From Neorickettsia risticii str. Illinois (GTDB taxonomy: Bacteria > Pseudomonadota > Alphaproteobacteria > Rickettsiales > Anaplasmataceae), in NCBI RefSeq assembly GCF_000022525.1, contig NC_013009.1:372001-436000 (forward strand): 64,000 bases of DNA, in the 5' to 3' direction. Position numbers and translations under genes: made by a program. The notes beneath the pieces were generated by a model. That model saw only the letters and a list, made by a program, of their open reading frames with translations, made no database searches and was not told the origin of the DNA. Positions 10,718 to 19,249 of this stretch are shown in pieces; position 1 is the first letter of the stretch, and every line of letters begins with the position of its first letter.

Positions 10718-11299
10718 ATGGAGTTTGTTTACCTGCTTGTTGTTCTCGCCGTTTTTTTCTTTATTTGTTGGCAGACTTCAAGCAGGTCGGGTTCTGGTGG
10801 ATTACTCAGTCTCCTTGTTTGGGGCATTGTGATATGTCTGGTGGTCTCCATATACAACACTGGGGACCGAATTTTTCAAAACAAGCTGCTTGGTGAAATC
10901 TATGAGAAAGTTCAAAGTGGAATGTCAAATGAGCAGGTTGGTTTTAGAAAAGCAACGGATGGGCACTTTTATGTCGATATTGTTGTTAGTGGTGTGAAGC
11001 TAAAATGTCTGGTTGATACAGGTGCCTCAGATACAGTGTTATCACAAAAAGATGCTATAAGACTGGGAGTCGATCCTAGAACTCTCAACTACAGCAAGGA
11101 ATATAGTACTGCTAACGGAAAGATAAGGGCAGCTCCTGTGATCTTAAGAGATGTCTATCTAAGAAGTTATTATCTCCCTTACTTGGAGGTAAGTGTGTCG
11201 GGAGTGAGAGAGCAGGAAAGATCTCTATTGGGTATGTCATTCTTAAAACATTTTGATTTTTTTATAAAAAAAGATGTTTTATTTTTGCTACAAAAATAA
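10718..11299 (+). CDS. Membrane-anchored retropepsin-like aspartic protease
   Basis: Clan AA aspartic protease of the single-lobe retropepsin type, which works as a dimer. Two hydrophobic segments at residues about 3-18 and 29-46 anchor it in the membrane. The catalytic motif is LVDTGASDTVL, with Asp100, followed by the second family block LLGMSFLKHFDF near the C terminus. It is the same architecture as the rickettsial APRick protease, from memory of that family. The natural substrate is unknown. 44 bases separate it from hemF. Confidence 0.85.
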   Translation: MEFVYLLVVLAVFFFICWQTSSRSGSGGLLSLLVWGIVICLVVSIYNTGDRIFQNKLLGEIYEKVQSGMSNEQVGFRKATDGHFYVDIVVSGVKLKCLVDTGASDTVLSQKDAIRLGVDPRTLNYSKEYSTANGKIRAAPVILRDVYLRSYYLPYLEVSVSGVREQERSLLGMSFLKHFDFFIKKDVLFLLQK

Positions 11300-11476
11300 T
11301 CTTCGAATTATCTAGCAAAAATTGGCGGTTTGTATTACTCTTACCTCGGAATTATTTTTAATATATTGTAGATCTCTTTTAGAATCCAAAGAAAATTCAT
11401 TTGTGTATTAAGAGGTTTGCTGAAAATTAAAACTTTCCTGAAAGAATGTGCAAAATTTCTTGTAATGCCGTTATTG

Positions 11477-13501
11477 ATGAAAAATTTCAGAAGTGTTTCT
11501 AAGGCAAGGTTATTGCTCTTCCTCTCTGGTTTTTGCCTTGCAGTTCCCGCTCCGCTGAATGCGTCGAATCTGAAAAATGGTGATGAAGTTGTAACTGAGA
11601 CTATTTATTCGAAGGGGAAAGGCGTGTACTACAAGAAGGTTGCTGGTACAGGGCTTTTGAGTAAAGTAAGTACAACATTCAGTGCATTAAGAAATTCCAA
11701 GATTAGTGATGAGAAACACTTCGTTGACAGGGAAGGTAGTGCTATCAAGTTCAATCGTACACCGCACGATTCGCAGGGTAATTCTTCCCAATCAACAATT
11801 CAAGCGGATAAATTGCAAGGTGGAAATCTATCTCGAGCAGAAGGTTCAACGTTAAACCTTCATAAAGCTAATGTCTTTGGTCTTGAAAAAGTAGCAACGC
11901 AGGATGATCCGAACAATAAAAATCGTCGTACAATTGGTGCACGCTTTACAGTCACTAACGAGTTTAGTGATTCAAATGGCAATGCGGTAAATATGTCCGA
12001 GTTTGGCGCTCTTTTGCCACTGTTATCCATAGAAGATAATCTTATTTATATTGATCTTAAATCGAAATTGTACGATGCCAAAGAAGGTGAGGTCAGTACA
12101 GGAGTTGTTTTTCGTAGAAAAATGTCCCCTTTGCTCACGGGAGGTATAAACTTATTCACAGATGTACGCTTCTTACCTGAGGGTAATTATAGATGGTACT
12201 CGCTAGGTGGGGAGATATTTTTCAAATCTTTCTCTTTAAATGGTAACTATTACCGTTCTGATAAAAAAGGTAATCTTTCGGTTGTTAAAGGCTTGGATTT
12301 AAATTTTACAAGTCCGGGAAAGTCAACTGTTATCCTTAATGAGAAGGTTCCTGGCAATGGCTATGATCTGGGCCTTGGTTTGACTCTTAATAAGTATATT
12401 CATGTTCATGGTAGTGCATTTTCCTTTAACAGTCCTCATAATAAAGAAGAGAAATTTTCTGGTTATAGGGCTGGCATAGATCTTTCATTTTACCTGAATG
12501 AGCGCTTCAGTGTGCTGGTATCACCAGAGTTTGTAAGCGATAATGAGAAGAATAGATTCTCAGTCAATGTTGGGTTTGATCTACCAGTTGGTAAGGATTA
12601 CGCAAGATTGTTGGGACATGTGAGGAGAGATAGGGATGTGGTATTGTTCGATACTGATAATTCCTATCCTGTTAATGCTGTGTTCTTGAATGTGGAGAAA
12701 GAACACAAAATTGAAGAGATAGTTGAAGTCTCTAAGGGAGATGAAATAAAAAGCAGAGAAAAGCCTACTACTGACGGTGATTCAAGTGCGAAGGGTGAGG
12801 AAGCTGAGCAGCTAAGGAAACTATATGTTATCAAGGATGATGGAAAGACCGAAGATATCACTCTACCCAAAGAGCTTGACTACGTAATAGTTGCGGATGG
12901 AGCAGTATTAAAAGTGCATATACCATATTTAGGTGGAGAGAAGGTAGTAGATTATCTTATCCCTAGAAGTAAGAAAACGCTTAAATTCAGCACAGATGAT
13001 AAGGGAAAAATCTCACGCTCAATTATTAACGGCGTGACGGTGGATTTAGGTGATTCGAGTAAATATACTCTGACAGACGTTGTGTTCAACGCAAGTCTTA
13101 TCAAGAGTGATAAGGAACATCCATTCCAGAATGATGAAAATGTAAATATATTAAACTCTGAATTGGGATTTTCACATGCTAAGCTAAAGTCCGCGTTTTA
13201 CTCAACTAAAAGTGATACTAAAGAGGGAAAACCAGTGGTAAATTACACGCTTAGGAATGTACGCATAGAATTGCCTAATGTTGTCCATGATCCACAGAAC
13301 CCAGCTAAGAGTGATTTTAAAGCTCTCTTTGCGAGTGATCTCGATAAGATGGGCAAAATTGATGTCAAACTTGCAGGTGAGATCAAGGTAGATACAAAGA
13401 CCTCGATTGACGCCAGAAAAAAGGCAGAAGAGGAAGCGAAAGCTGCCTCCGAGGCTCAAAATGGTAAAGCCAAACCTGTACCACCAGCTCCGGCTGCGTA
13501 G
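11477..13501 (+). CDS. Putative inverse autotransporter/invasin-like outer-membrane protein
   Basis: A signal peptide (basic MKNFRSVSKAR, hydrophobic LLLFLSGFCLAV, likely cut after LNA) is followed by a linker and then, at roughly residues 160-410, a beta-barrel-like region resembling the intimin/invasin inverse-autotransporter barrel: GVVFRRK, LTGGINLFTD, RWYSLGGEIFF, LNGNYYRS, NGYDLGLGL. After a charged linker comes a beta-rich region and a Lys/Ala/Glu then Pro-Ala tail. A barrel before a C-terminal passenger is the inverse-autotransporter order. Start: ATG at 11477 gives the best signal peptide; the frame is open to a TTG at 11417. Bacterial Ig repeats are not evident, so the passenger differs from classical invasins. 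Confidence 0.6.
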   Translation: MKNFRSVSKARLLLFLSGFCLAVPAPLNASNLKNGDEVVTETIYSKGKGVYYKKVAGTGLLSKVSTTFSALRNSKISDEKHFVDREGSAIKFNRTPHDSQGNSSQSTIQADKLQGGNLSRAEGSTLNLHKANVFGLEKVATQDDPNNKNRRTIGARFTVTNEFSDSNGNAVNMSEFGALLPLLSIEDNLIYIDLKSKLYDAKEGEVSTGVVFRRKMSPLLTGGINLFTDVRFLPEGNYRWYSLGGEIFFKSFSLNGNYYRSDKKGNLSVVKGLDLNFTSPGKSTVILNEKVPGNGYDLGLGLTLNKYIHVHGSAFSFNSPHNKEEKFSGYRAGIDLSFYLNERFSVLVSPEFVSDNEKNRFSVNVGFDLPVGKDYARLLGHVRRDRDVVLFDTDNSYPVNAVFLNVEKEHKIEEIVEVSKGDEIKSREKPTTDGDSSAKGEEAEQLRKLYVIKDDGKTEDITLPKELDYVIVADGAVLKVHIPYLGGEKVVDYLIPRSKKTLKFSTDDKGKISRSIINGVTVDLGDSSKYTLTDVVFNASLIKSDKEHPFQNDENVNILNSELGFSHAKLKSAFYSTKSDTKEGKPVVNYTLRNVRIELPNVVHDPQNPAKSDFKALFASDLDKMGKIDVKLAGEIKVDTKTSIDARKKAEEEAKAASEAQNGKAKPVPPAPAA

Positions 13502-13590
13502 TGAGGATAGGTGAAGTTTATTTGGTGAGACGCACTAGAATAAAACCCAGGTTGGTGGGCAAAGAAAACAATGGCATGGACAAAAGCAGG

Positions 13591-13637
13591 CCTCAGAAAA
13601 TTTGCTGAGGTCTTATCGCTTGAAGTGATAAGGCCTC
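13591..13637 (+). terminator. Overlapping hairpins after the outer-membrane protein gene
   Basis: CCTCAG...CTGAGG (13591-13610) and a longer GAGGTCTTATC...GATAAGGCCTC hairpin (13607-13637, 13 pairs with one G-U) share GAGG, so only one can form at a time. A T6 run follows about 30 bases later. It may be a terminator or an attenuator-like switch. Confidence 0.45.
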
Positions 13638-13783
13638 ACTCTTTGAGTTTGCTTCTTAGCTTAGTGCTTTTTTGATTACTGCTCTTCTATGAGCTAAATG
13701 AACTTTGCGCAGTAAATGGTTGGTCTTCTTCAGTTGTAGGTTTAGGTGGATCACCTTGAAAATTCGTTTTTTATGAAAGCTTC

Positions 13784-14320
13784 TTAGAGGCCAAAACTAT
13801 TTCCGCAGCTGCAGGTGGATTGTGAATTAGGATTTTTTATAACAAACCTTTCTCCGACGAGCTCTCTTACGTAGTCAAGTTGGGCGGAGCGGATTAATTC
13901 CAAAGACGCGTTGTCTATTTCAAGGATAATCCTTCCGTTCCAGGTAATGCAGTATTTTCCTTCTTTGCTTGTGTGAGTCATCTCATCTTGAATAGTACCT
14001 GTAGGATTTTGGCTATGGTATGCTTCACCTTCACTTTGAAAGCAACTTGCTGTGCTACGAACTGTTTCCACATCATATTTGGAAATTATGCTTTGCTCAT
14101 GCATTAGGGGATCGGAAGCATTTAAAGAGCCATTCTCCTTAGGAAGGTCGCGATTTGGGCACAACACTGCGTTATCACAGCTCTTGATCTCGAATTTGTA
14201 TTCAAAACCATTACAACCACCGGGCTCCACGGTTATGCTCAAGCATTCCCCACTTTTTGTAATTGCTAGTATCCTTTTCAGCGCTGCATCAGTGAGTGAA
14301 ATCTTTTTTTCTGTTTCCAC
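13784..14320 (-). CDS. IscA/ErpA-type iron-sulfur protein with large internal insert
   Basis: A-type carrier that passes Fe-S clusters to apoproteins. The three conserved cysteines are present: Cys36 in EPGGCNGFEY and Cys170/Cys172 in the C-terminal CSCGNSF. The family is about 105-120 residues; this one has 178 because roughly 65-70 residues are inserted between the first beta strands and the GRIILEIDNASLELI segment that should follow closely. The insert is hydrophilic (Ser, Glu, His, Gln rich) with a few Cys. The start is GTG at 14320; no ribosome-binding site is clear. No isc genes are adjacent. Whether it is IscA or ErpA is undecided. Confidence 0.82.
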   Translation of the reverse strand: METEKKISLTDAALKRILAITKSGECLSITVEPGGCNGFEYKFEIKSCDNAVLCPNRDLPKENGSLNASDPLMHEQSIISKYDVETVRSTASCFQSEGEAYHSQNPTGTIQDEMTHTSKEGKYCITWNGRIILEIDNASLELIRSAQLDYVRELVGERFVIKNPNSQSTCSCGNSFGL

Positions 14321-14679
14321 TGGAAGGATTGATGTACCTCATTTAGAAGACCTAAGTATAACATTTTTTTTACTTGCAGAATGAAGCTTACATTGTTCAA
14401 GGTTTTAGAGTTGGAATTTTTTTAAAAGCGACGGTTTCAAGAAGTGCGGACGTAATTTTGTATGAGCAATGATGGGAAATAGATGTATCGAATGAATGCT
14501 TAGAAACAATATCTCTTGTTATAGACTATATGAAGATTTCCTTAGTTGTGTAGTTAATTTGATTAGTATAGTTCTATAGACGGGGTGTTATCTATTTAGA
14601 GGCAATGTCTTTTGCTATAGACTATATGAAGATTCCCCTAGTTGGGTAGTTGATTTAACCAACGTGCTTCATAGATAAA
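14321..14679. other. Intergenic region carrying a tandem duplication
   Basis: 359 bases between the divergent Fe-S carrier gene and dgt. The first half shows nothing I recognise. From 14501 it is filled by the first copy, and most of the second copy, of a ~95 bp tandem duplication listed separately. Confidence 0.5.
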
Positions 14680-14692
14680 ATGTTATCTTCAT
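14501..14692 (+). repeat. ~95 bp tandem duplication spanning the dgt start codon
   Basis: Copy 1 is about 14501-14596 and copy 2 about 14597-14692, period 95-96. The words TATAGACTATATGAAGATT and (G/A)TGTTATCT are shared. Copy 2 contains the true dgt start (ATG at 14680). The matching place in copy 1 reads GTG-TTA-TCT-ATT-TAG, a five-codon dead end. Identity is about 75-80% by eye. Confidence 0.8.
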
Positions 14693-15837
14693 ATTCGTCA
14701 TTTCCAGAAAGATCTAAGGGAAGGTTATTTCTAGAAAAAGAGGATCCTCAGCGCGATTGTTATCAGAGGGACAGAGATAGGTTGATACATTCTTCAGCTT
14801 TTAGGCGCTTGATGTATAAAACGCAGGTCTTCAGCTATTGTGGCGACGATCATTATAGGACCCGTCTTACGCATAGTCTTGAGGTGTCGCAAATTGCGCG
14901 CTCTATGGCTAGGCTTCTTGGGGTTAATGAAGATTTAACAGAAACCATAGCATTGGCTCATGATATAGGGCATCCACCGTTTGCGCATATAGGTGAGGAA
15001 GCTCTTCAGGAAGTTGCAGCTGAACACTATAGATTTGAGCACAATGCTCAGGTTCTGAGGATCTTAGGAGAGTTTGAGCATCAGTATATGGATTTTAATG
15101 GGCTCAATCTCACTTGGGAAACAATAGAAGGTTTGGCAAAGCATAATGGTCCGATACAGAAGCCACACCAAATAATAGAAGAGTATGATAGATTGCTTAA
15201 TCTAGAGCTTAACAAGCAACCTTCCTTGGAGGCTCAAATAGTATCGTTAGCTGATGATATTGCTTACAGCTCGCACGATATAGATGATGGGCTTTTATCT
15301 GGTGTGATCACTTACCAAGATTTGCGACATTTGCCTATTATAGGAGAGAATATTTTGAAATTCGAAAAGGCTTTTCCTGAGGCAAGTAAGAGTCAGGTGA
15401 TGTATAAGGCTCGGAGGCGAATGATAAGGTTTCTGATTCATGATGTAGTTGATGTAGCACGGGAAAATATAAAACGTTATCTGCTAAAAACTGTAGATGA
15501 GATAAGAGAGTTAGGATTCCCGGCTGCGAATTTTTCAGAGAAAGTGGGCAACGAGATGAAGGAAATTAAAGCGTTCCTGTATAACAATCTCTACTTTTAC
15601 TACAGTATAAGAAAGAGCAGGGTAAAACTTAAAAGAATAGTAAAAGAATTATTTGAAGTTTTTTTCCACGACCCTCAGTGTCTACCGAAAGATTACTACG
15701 AAAGGTTCCGTATAGCTGACTCTACGAACAAAAAAGCTCAGCTGGTGTGCGATTTTATTGCGAATTTAACTGATAGCTCCGCAATTAGAGAACACAGACA
15801 ATTCTTTAGTACCTGTGTCCTTGAGCGGGATTACTGA
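14680..15837 (+). CDS. dgt: dGTPase-like HD-domain phosphohydrolase
   Basis: Hydrolyses dNTPs to the nucleoside and triphosphate, trimming dNTP pools. HD-domain metal motif: His in RLTHSLEVSQIAR, the HD pair in LAHDIGHPPFAHIGEEAL, and a later Asp in SLADDIAYSSHDIDD. The N terminus (DRDRLIHSSAFRRLMYKTQVF) is typical of the shorter, alphaproteobacterial dGTPase-like subgroup; 385 residues fits. The start ATG lies in the second copy of a tandem duplication. It is followed 54 bases later by recO. Confidence 0.93.
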   Translation: MLSSYSSFPERSKGRLFLEKEDPQRDCYQRDRDRLIHSSAFRRLMYKTQVFSYCGDDHYRTRLTHSLEVSQIARSMARLLGVNEDLTETIALAHDIGHPPFAHIGEEALQEVAAEHYRFEHNAQVLRILGEFEHQYMDFNGLNLTWETIEGLAKHNGPIQKPHQIIEEYDRLLNLELNKQPSLEAQIVSLADDIAYSSHDIDDGLLSGVITYQDLRHLPIIGENILKFEKAFPEASKSQVMYKARRRMIRFLIHDVVDVARENIKRYLLKTVDEIRELGFPAANFSEKVGNEMKEIKAFLYNNLYFYYSIRKSRVKLKRIVKELFEVFFHDPQCLPKDYYERFRIADSTNKKAQLVCDFIANLTDSSAIREHRQFFSTCVLERDY

Positions 15838-15891
15838 TTTCTTTTCCGCTGAATAGGTAACAATTTCTAGTTAGTAGTTAGTGATAAATCG

Positions 15892-16608
15892 ATGCAGTGG
15901 GAGAATGAAGGTATAGTTTTATCGAATAAAGGACTCGTTGAAAACAAAGCCGTAACGACTTTGTTTACTAAGGATTATGGGTTAAAACGCGGTTTATGTA
16001 GTAGGAAAGCAACAATTGATGTGGGGAACGTAGTCTACTGTAAATGGAGTGCTAGGTTGGAATCACAGTTGGGCTACTTCAGAGTTGAAGTAAAAGAGAT
16101 AATTTCTCCGTTTTTGTTCACCGATTATAAAAAGTTGAAGCTCCTTAATGCGGTTTTAAGTATTTTGCTTAAGGTTCTTCCAGAGAATGAACCACAGAAG
16201 GAAATTTATAAAATATTTATCCAGTTGTTACAGGCATTTAAGTCGGAGACTTCTTGTTATTATAGGCAGTATATAGAAATGGACTTATCAATATTACGGC
16301 ATTTAGGGTTTCAATTGGATTTGTCTCGTTGCACTGTAACTGGAGAAACAAAAAATTTATTCTATATTTCCCCAAAAACTGGTAGAGCTGTTACGAAAGC
16401 GGTCGGTGAAGCATACAAGGATAAACTACTTCTATTGCCACCGTCGCTATACAAAATTGCTAATGGCTTATCGCTGGAAGATGGGATATCTAAAGAGGAG
16501 TTCTTGGATTGTATCAGAGTGACAACTTTTTTTCTTCGGACATTCCTGTTTTTCTTACTACATTTGGACCTTCCATATCATAGAAAGTCTGTGTTGGATG
16601 GGATATGA
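15892..16608 (+). CDS. recO: DNA repair protein RecO
   Basis: Loads RecA on SSB-coated DNA with RecR. An N-terminal OB fold (WENEGIVLSNKGLVENKAVTTLFTKDYGLKRGLCSRK) is followed by a helical domain with LSILRHLGFQLDLSRC and a conserved NLFYISPKTGRAV segment. The zinc-finger cysteines of some RecO proteins are reduced here to isolated Cys. 238 residues is normal. An overlapping 60-codon frame beginning at 16598 is not called. The ssrA promoter follows. Confidence 0.88.
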   Translation: MQWENEGIVLSNKGLVENKAVTTLFTKDYGLKRGLCSRKATIDVGNVVYCKWSARLESQLGYFRVEVKEIISPFLFTDYKKLKLLNAVLSILLKVLPENEPQKEIYKIFIQLLQAFKSETSCYYRQYIEMDLSILRHLGFQLDLSRCTVTGETKNLFYISPKTGRAVTKAVGEAYKDKLLLLPPSLYKIANGLSLEDGISKEEFLDCIRVTTFFLRTFLFFLLHLDLPYHRKSVLDGI

Positions 16609-16776
16609 GCATTTTTTCTTCTGGCACTCATACAGAGTTCTCATAGGAGTGTGCTGGAATATAAATTACAAGATGTGTTTTGTGGTCGTAGGTACCCCTC
16701 TCATTGTAGGTGTATTTTTGGTGAAAATCGCTATTATGAGAAAGGTGATGGTACATAACAAGCTGGAAGTTAACAG

Positions 16777-16805
16777 TTGAAGTTATTGCATTTGTTTGAT
16801 ACAAT
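16777..16805 (+). promoter_or_regulatory. Sigma-70 promoter for ssrA
   Basis: TTGAAG at 16777-16782 and TACAAT at 16800-16805 with a 17-base spacer place transcription start near 16812, just before the tmRNA acceptor piece. Confidence 0.6.
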
Positions 16806-16829
16806 ACACGGCGCGCTATTTTGCGCTAT

Positions 16830-17085
16830 AACAATAAATGGTTTTTCGTAATAAGTATCTTGGACCCGAAGGCAGAATTCGGCACCTCCACCGTTTTGCG
16901 GGGGTGAGTTAGTTTCGACAGGTATTAAAAGCTAAACTTTTGTTCGGTTGAGTGATCCCGTGATTCACGACACTTTTTATAAGTGCAAACGACAATTTTG
17001 AAGCTGATTCTGCTGAGTACGCAGTAGCTGCCTAGTTTATAGGTAGTACAGCGCGGTTTGGGGCGGCCGGTCAACAGAACGCCCC
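16830..17085 (+). ncRNA. ssrA: Two-piece (circularly permuted) tmRNA
   Basis: Rescues stalled ribosomes and adds a degradation tag. The gene is permuted as in other alphaproteobacteria: the acceptor piece comes first, ending CACCTCC-ACC (16883-16892; the terminal A is not encoded), then a short spacer, then the coding piece beginning GGGGGTG (16900-16906). These two heptamers pair with one G-U to make the acceptor stem. The T-arm-like hairpin CCGAA...TTCGG lies at 16866-16882. The tag frame is 16985-17035, encoding ANDNFEADSAEYAVAA then TAG. A GGGGCG...CGCCCC hairpin at 17060-17085 closes the 3' end. The outer boundaries are approximate. Confidence 0.9.
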
Positions 17086-17095
17086 AATTTTGTTT

Positions 17096-17557
17096 ATGAA
17101 AGAGATTAAGTATAAGGCACTGGTAAACACCGCGATGCTCGGTGTTGTTCGCTCTGTGATGAAAGACGTCTCCGCTGGGGAAGCAGCAAACTTTTTCATT
17201 ACTTTTTCTACACGAAATGCCTCTTTGTCAGATAGTCTGAAGAAAAAGTATCCGTGTGAGATGAGCATTATTTTGCAAAATCAATTTAGGAATTTGCAAG
17301 TTTCTTATGAGAGGTTCAGCGTGGTGCTCAGTTTCTCTGGCGTTGAGGAGTGCATTACTGTGCCCTTTTCGTCGATCTTGTACTTCCTTGATAGGGAGTG
17401 CAATTTTGCTTTGGAATTTCATGATTTAGCCAGCGAGGGTAGTGTAGATGAAGTTGATTCTTGTGATGCTGGTGGTGCTTATGTTCCTGGGACCGGTACT
17501 AAGGGGGAGCAACAGGGGAAGATAATAGATATTACTGATATGTTGAAGAAAAAGTAG
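17096..17557 (+). CDS. sspB: SspB-family ClpXP adaptor (alphaproteobacterial type)
   Basis: Tethers ssrA-tagged proteins to ClpXP. The body matches the family: ITFSTRNASLSDSLKKKYPCEMSIILQNQFRNL, then FSVVLSFSGVEECITVPFSSILYFLDRE. A flexible acidic linker leads to the C-terminal IIDITDMLKKK, a typical ClpX-docking tail. It lies immediately downstream of ssrA, whose closing hairpin ends 10 bases before the start, so adaptor and tag RNA are genetically linked. The start ATG at 17096 is chosen; a TTG at 17090 is possible. No ribosome-binding site is visible, so translation may follow processing of the shared transcript. Confidence 0.88.
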   Translation: MKEIKYKALVNTAMLGVVRSVMKDVSAGEAANFFITFSTRNASLSDSLKKKYPCEMSIILQNQFRNLQVSYERFSVVLSFSGVEECITVPFSSILYFLDRECNFALEFHDLASEGSVDEVDSCDAGGAYVPGTGTKGEQQGKIIDITDMLKKK

Positions 17558-17601
17558 TTTCTGTGTAGATTTGTTGGTCGTCAGCGTGTAGAGGTATATA
17601 T

Positions 17602-17630
17602 GCCCTTCGTGGGGCTGCCTTTCCTTTTTG
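17602..17630 (+). terminator. Possible rho-independent terminator after sspB
   Basis: A short GCCC-TTCGTG-GGGC hairpin is followed by a T-rich stretch (TGCCTTTCCTTTTTG) 45 bases after the sspB stop. Confidence 0.4.
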
Positions 17631-17795
17631 CAAGTGTTGGTGTTTGAAGCTGTGCGATTTTTACTCTCTCCTGTTTGTTTTCGTTGTATTCGGTCGAGCT
17701 TGCGTAGCTAAAATAAAAAAATTGAGTTGTGCTTACGTCAGTTGGGTTTGGCTTTTAGATGAGTTTACATAATTTAAAGTTGGTTTTGGCTCTCT

Positions 17796-19169
17796 ATGTA
17801 CGATGTTATAGTAGTTGGTGGTGGTCCGGCCGGGTATCCTGCAGCGATTCGGGCGAGTAGGAGTGGTCTTAAGGTTGCGCTTGTTGAGAAAAATAAATTG
17901 GGGGGAGTGTGCCTCAATTATGGGTGTATTCCAACTAAAGCGCTTTTACATGTTGCAGAGAAGTATCACTTTGTAAAAACCGGAGCGGCTGAACTAGGTA
18001 TCAATGTCTCTGGTGTCTCTCTTAGCTTTGGTAGTGCGATCGCGTATGCTCAAGAGAAAATTAAGAAACTTGCTGCTGGTGTTTCCTACCTTATGAAGAA
18101 AAATAAGGTAGAGATTTTTTATTCTAGTGGAAGAATTTTGCCTGGTAAAAAAGTCGAGTTAGGGGATTTAGGTAAGACGATAAGTGCAAAAAATATCATT
18201 CTTGCAACCGGGAGCACTCCGAGAGAGATTGCAGGTCTAGAATATGACCATGAACTGATTTGGAATTACAATGATGCAATGACGGCAAGTAAAATGCCCG
18301 AATCGTTGTTAGTGGTTGGAGCCGGCGCTATAGGTGTCGAATTTGCATGTATTTACAATGCCTTTGGCAGTAAGGTGACTATCATAGAAATGCAGAGCCA
18401 GGTTCTTCCAGCTGAGGATACTGAAATCAGTAATCTTGCTGAAGCTGCATTTAAAGAAAGTGGAATCACTATACAGAAGGGTACTACTATTCAATCCTTA
18501 AAGAAGGATAAAGATAAGGTTCTTGTAGCATTAAGCGATGGAACCAATCTCGTGGTTGAAAGAATTTTGGTTGCAGCTGGTGTAGAGGCGAACTCTCAGA
18601 ATCTTGGCCTTGAACAGATTCCTACAATAAGGATGAATAAGGGTTTTGTTTCTGTTGATGAGTACTGTGAAACAGGTGAATCTGGTGTATATGCGATTGG
18701 TGACTTAAGGGGATTCCCTTGTGTTGCTCACAAGGCAATATATGATGCATATGTTTGTACGGCAAAGATAGCGGGAAAAGAACCCATTCCTTTAGAAATG
18801 AATAGCATTCCTAGTTGTATTTATTCCTTTCCTTCAATTGCAAGTATTGGTTTGACGGAAGAAGCCGCTGTAAGAATGGGTCATAAAGTGAAAATAGGCC
18901 GTGCAAAAGCTGAAGGAAACGGCAAGTCAGTTGTACTTGGTAAGGATAAAGGCTTGGTCAAAACAGTCTTTGATAGCAAAACAGGGGAACTTTTAGGAGC
19001 TCACATAATTGGTTATGAAGCAACGGAGATTTTGAATGGTTATATTATTGCAAAAGCTTCGGAAGCAACAATTGAAAGTTTGAAGGCTGTTGTTTTTCCC
19101 CACCCAACTGTTTCTGAGATGATGTATGAGGCAGTACTAGCAGCAGATAATGAAGAAGTTCATTCATAA
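17796..19169 (+). CDS. lpd: Dihydrolipoamide dehydrogenase (E3)
   Basis: Flavoprotein that reoxidises lipoamide in the pyruvate and 2-oxoglutarate dehydrogenase complexes. FAD-binding GGGPAG at the N terminus, redox-active disulfide GGVCLNYGCIPTKAL, NAD-binding VVGAGAIGVEF, second FAD motif YAIGDL, and the dimer-interface active site HPTVSEMMYEA. 457 residues, typical. The other complex subunits are not in the window, and a second lpd paralogue elsewhere is common in this group. Confidence 0.94.
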   Translation: MYDVIVVGGGPAGYPAAIRASRSGLKVALVEKNKLGGVCLNYGCIPTKALLHVAEKYHFVKTGAAELGINVSGVSLSFGSAIAYAQEKIKKLAAGVSYLMKKNKVEIFYSSGRILPGKKVELGDLGKTISAKNIILATGSTPREIAGLEYDHELIWNYNDAMTASKMPESLLVVGAGAIGVEFACIYNAFGSKVTIIEMQSQVLPAEDTEISNLAEAAFKESGITIQKGTTIQSLKKDKDKVLVALSDGTNLVVERILVAAGVEANSQNLGLEQIPTIRMNKGFVSVDEYCETGESGVYAIGDLRGFPCVAHKAIYDAYVCTAKIAGKEPIPLEMNSIPSCIYSFPSIASIGLTEEAAVRMGHKVKIGRAKAEGNGKSVVLGKDKGLVKTVFDSKTGELLGAHIIGYEATEILNGYIIAKASEATIESLKAVVFPHPTVSEMMYEAVLAADNEEVHS

Positions 19170-19249
19170 AATACAATTTTCTATTTTCTATAGTAGAGAT
19201 ATTGCTTTATTTATATTGTCTTTTCAGAAGGTAGATTTAATATAACTAA

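Noticed and set aside
16598-16780. 60-codon hydrophobic frame after recO
   Set aside because: It starts inside recO, runs into the ssrA promoter and shows no conserved motif.
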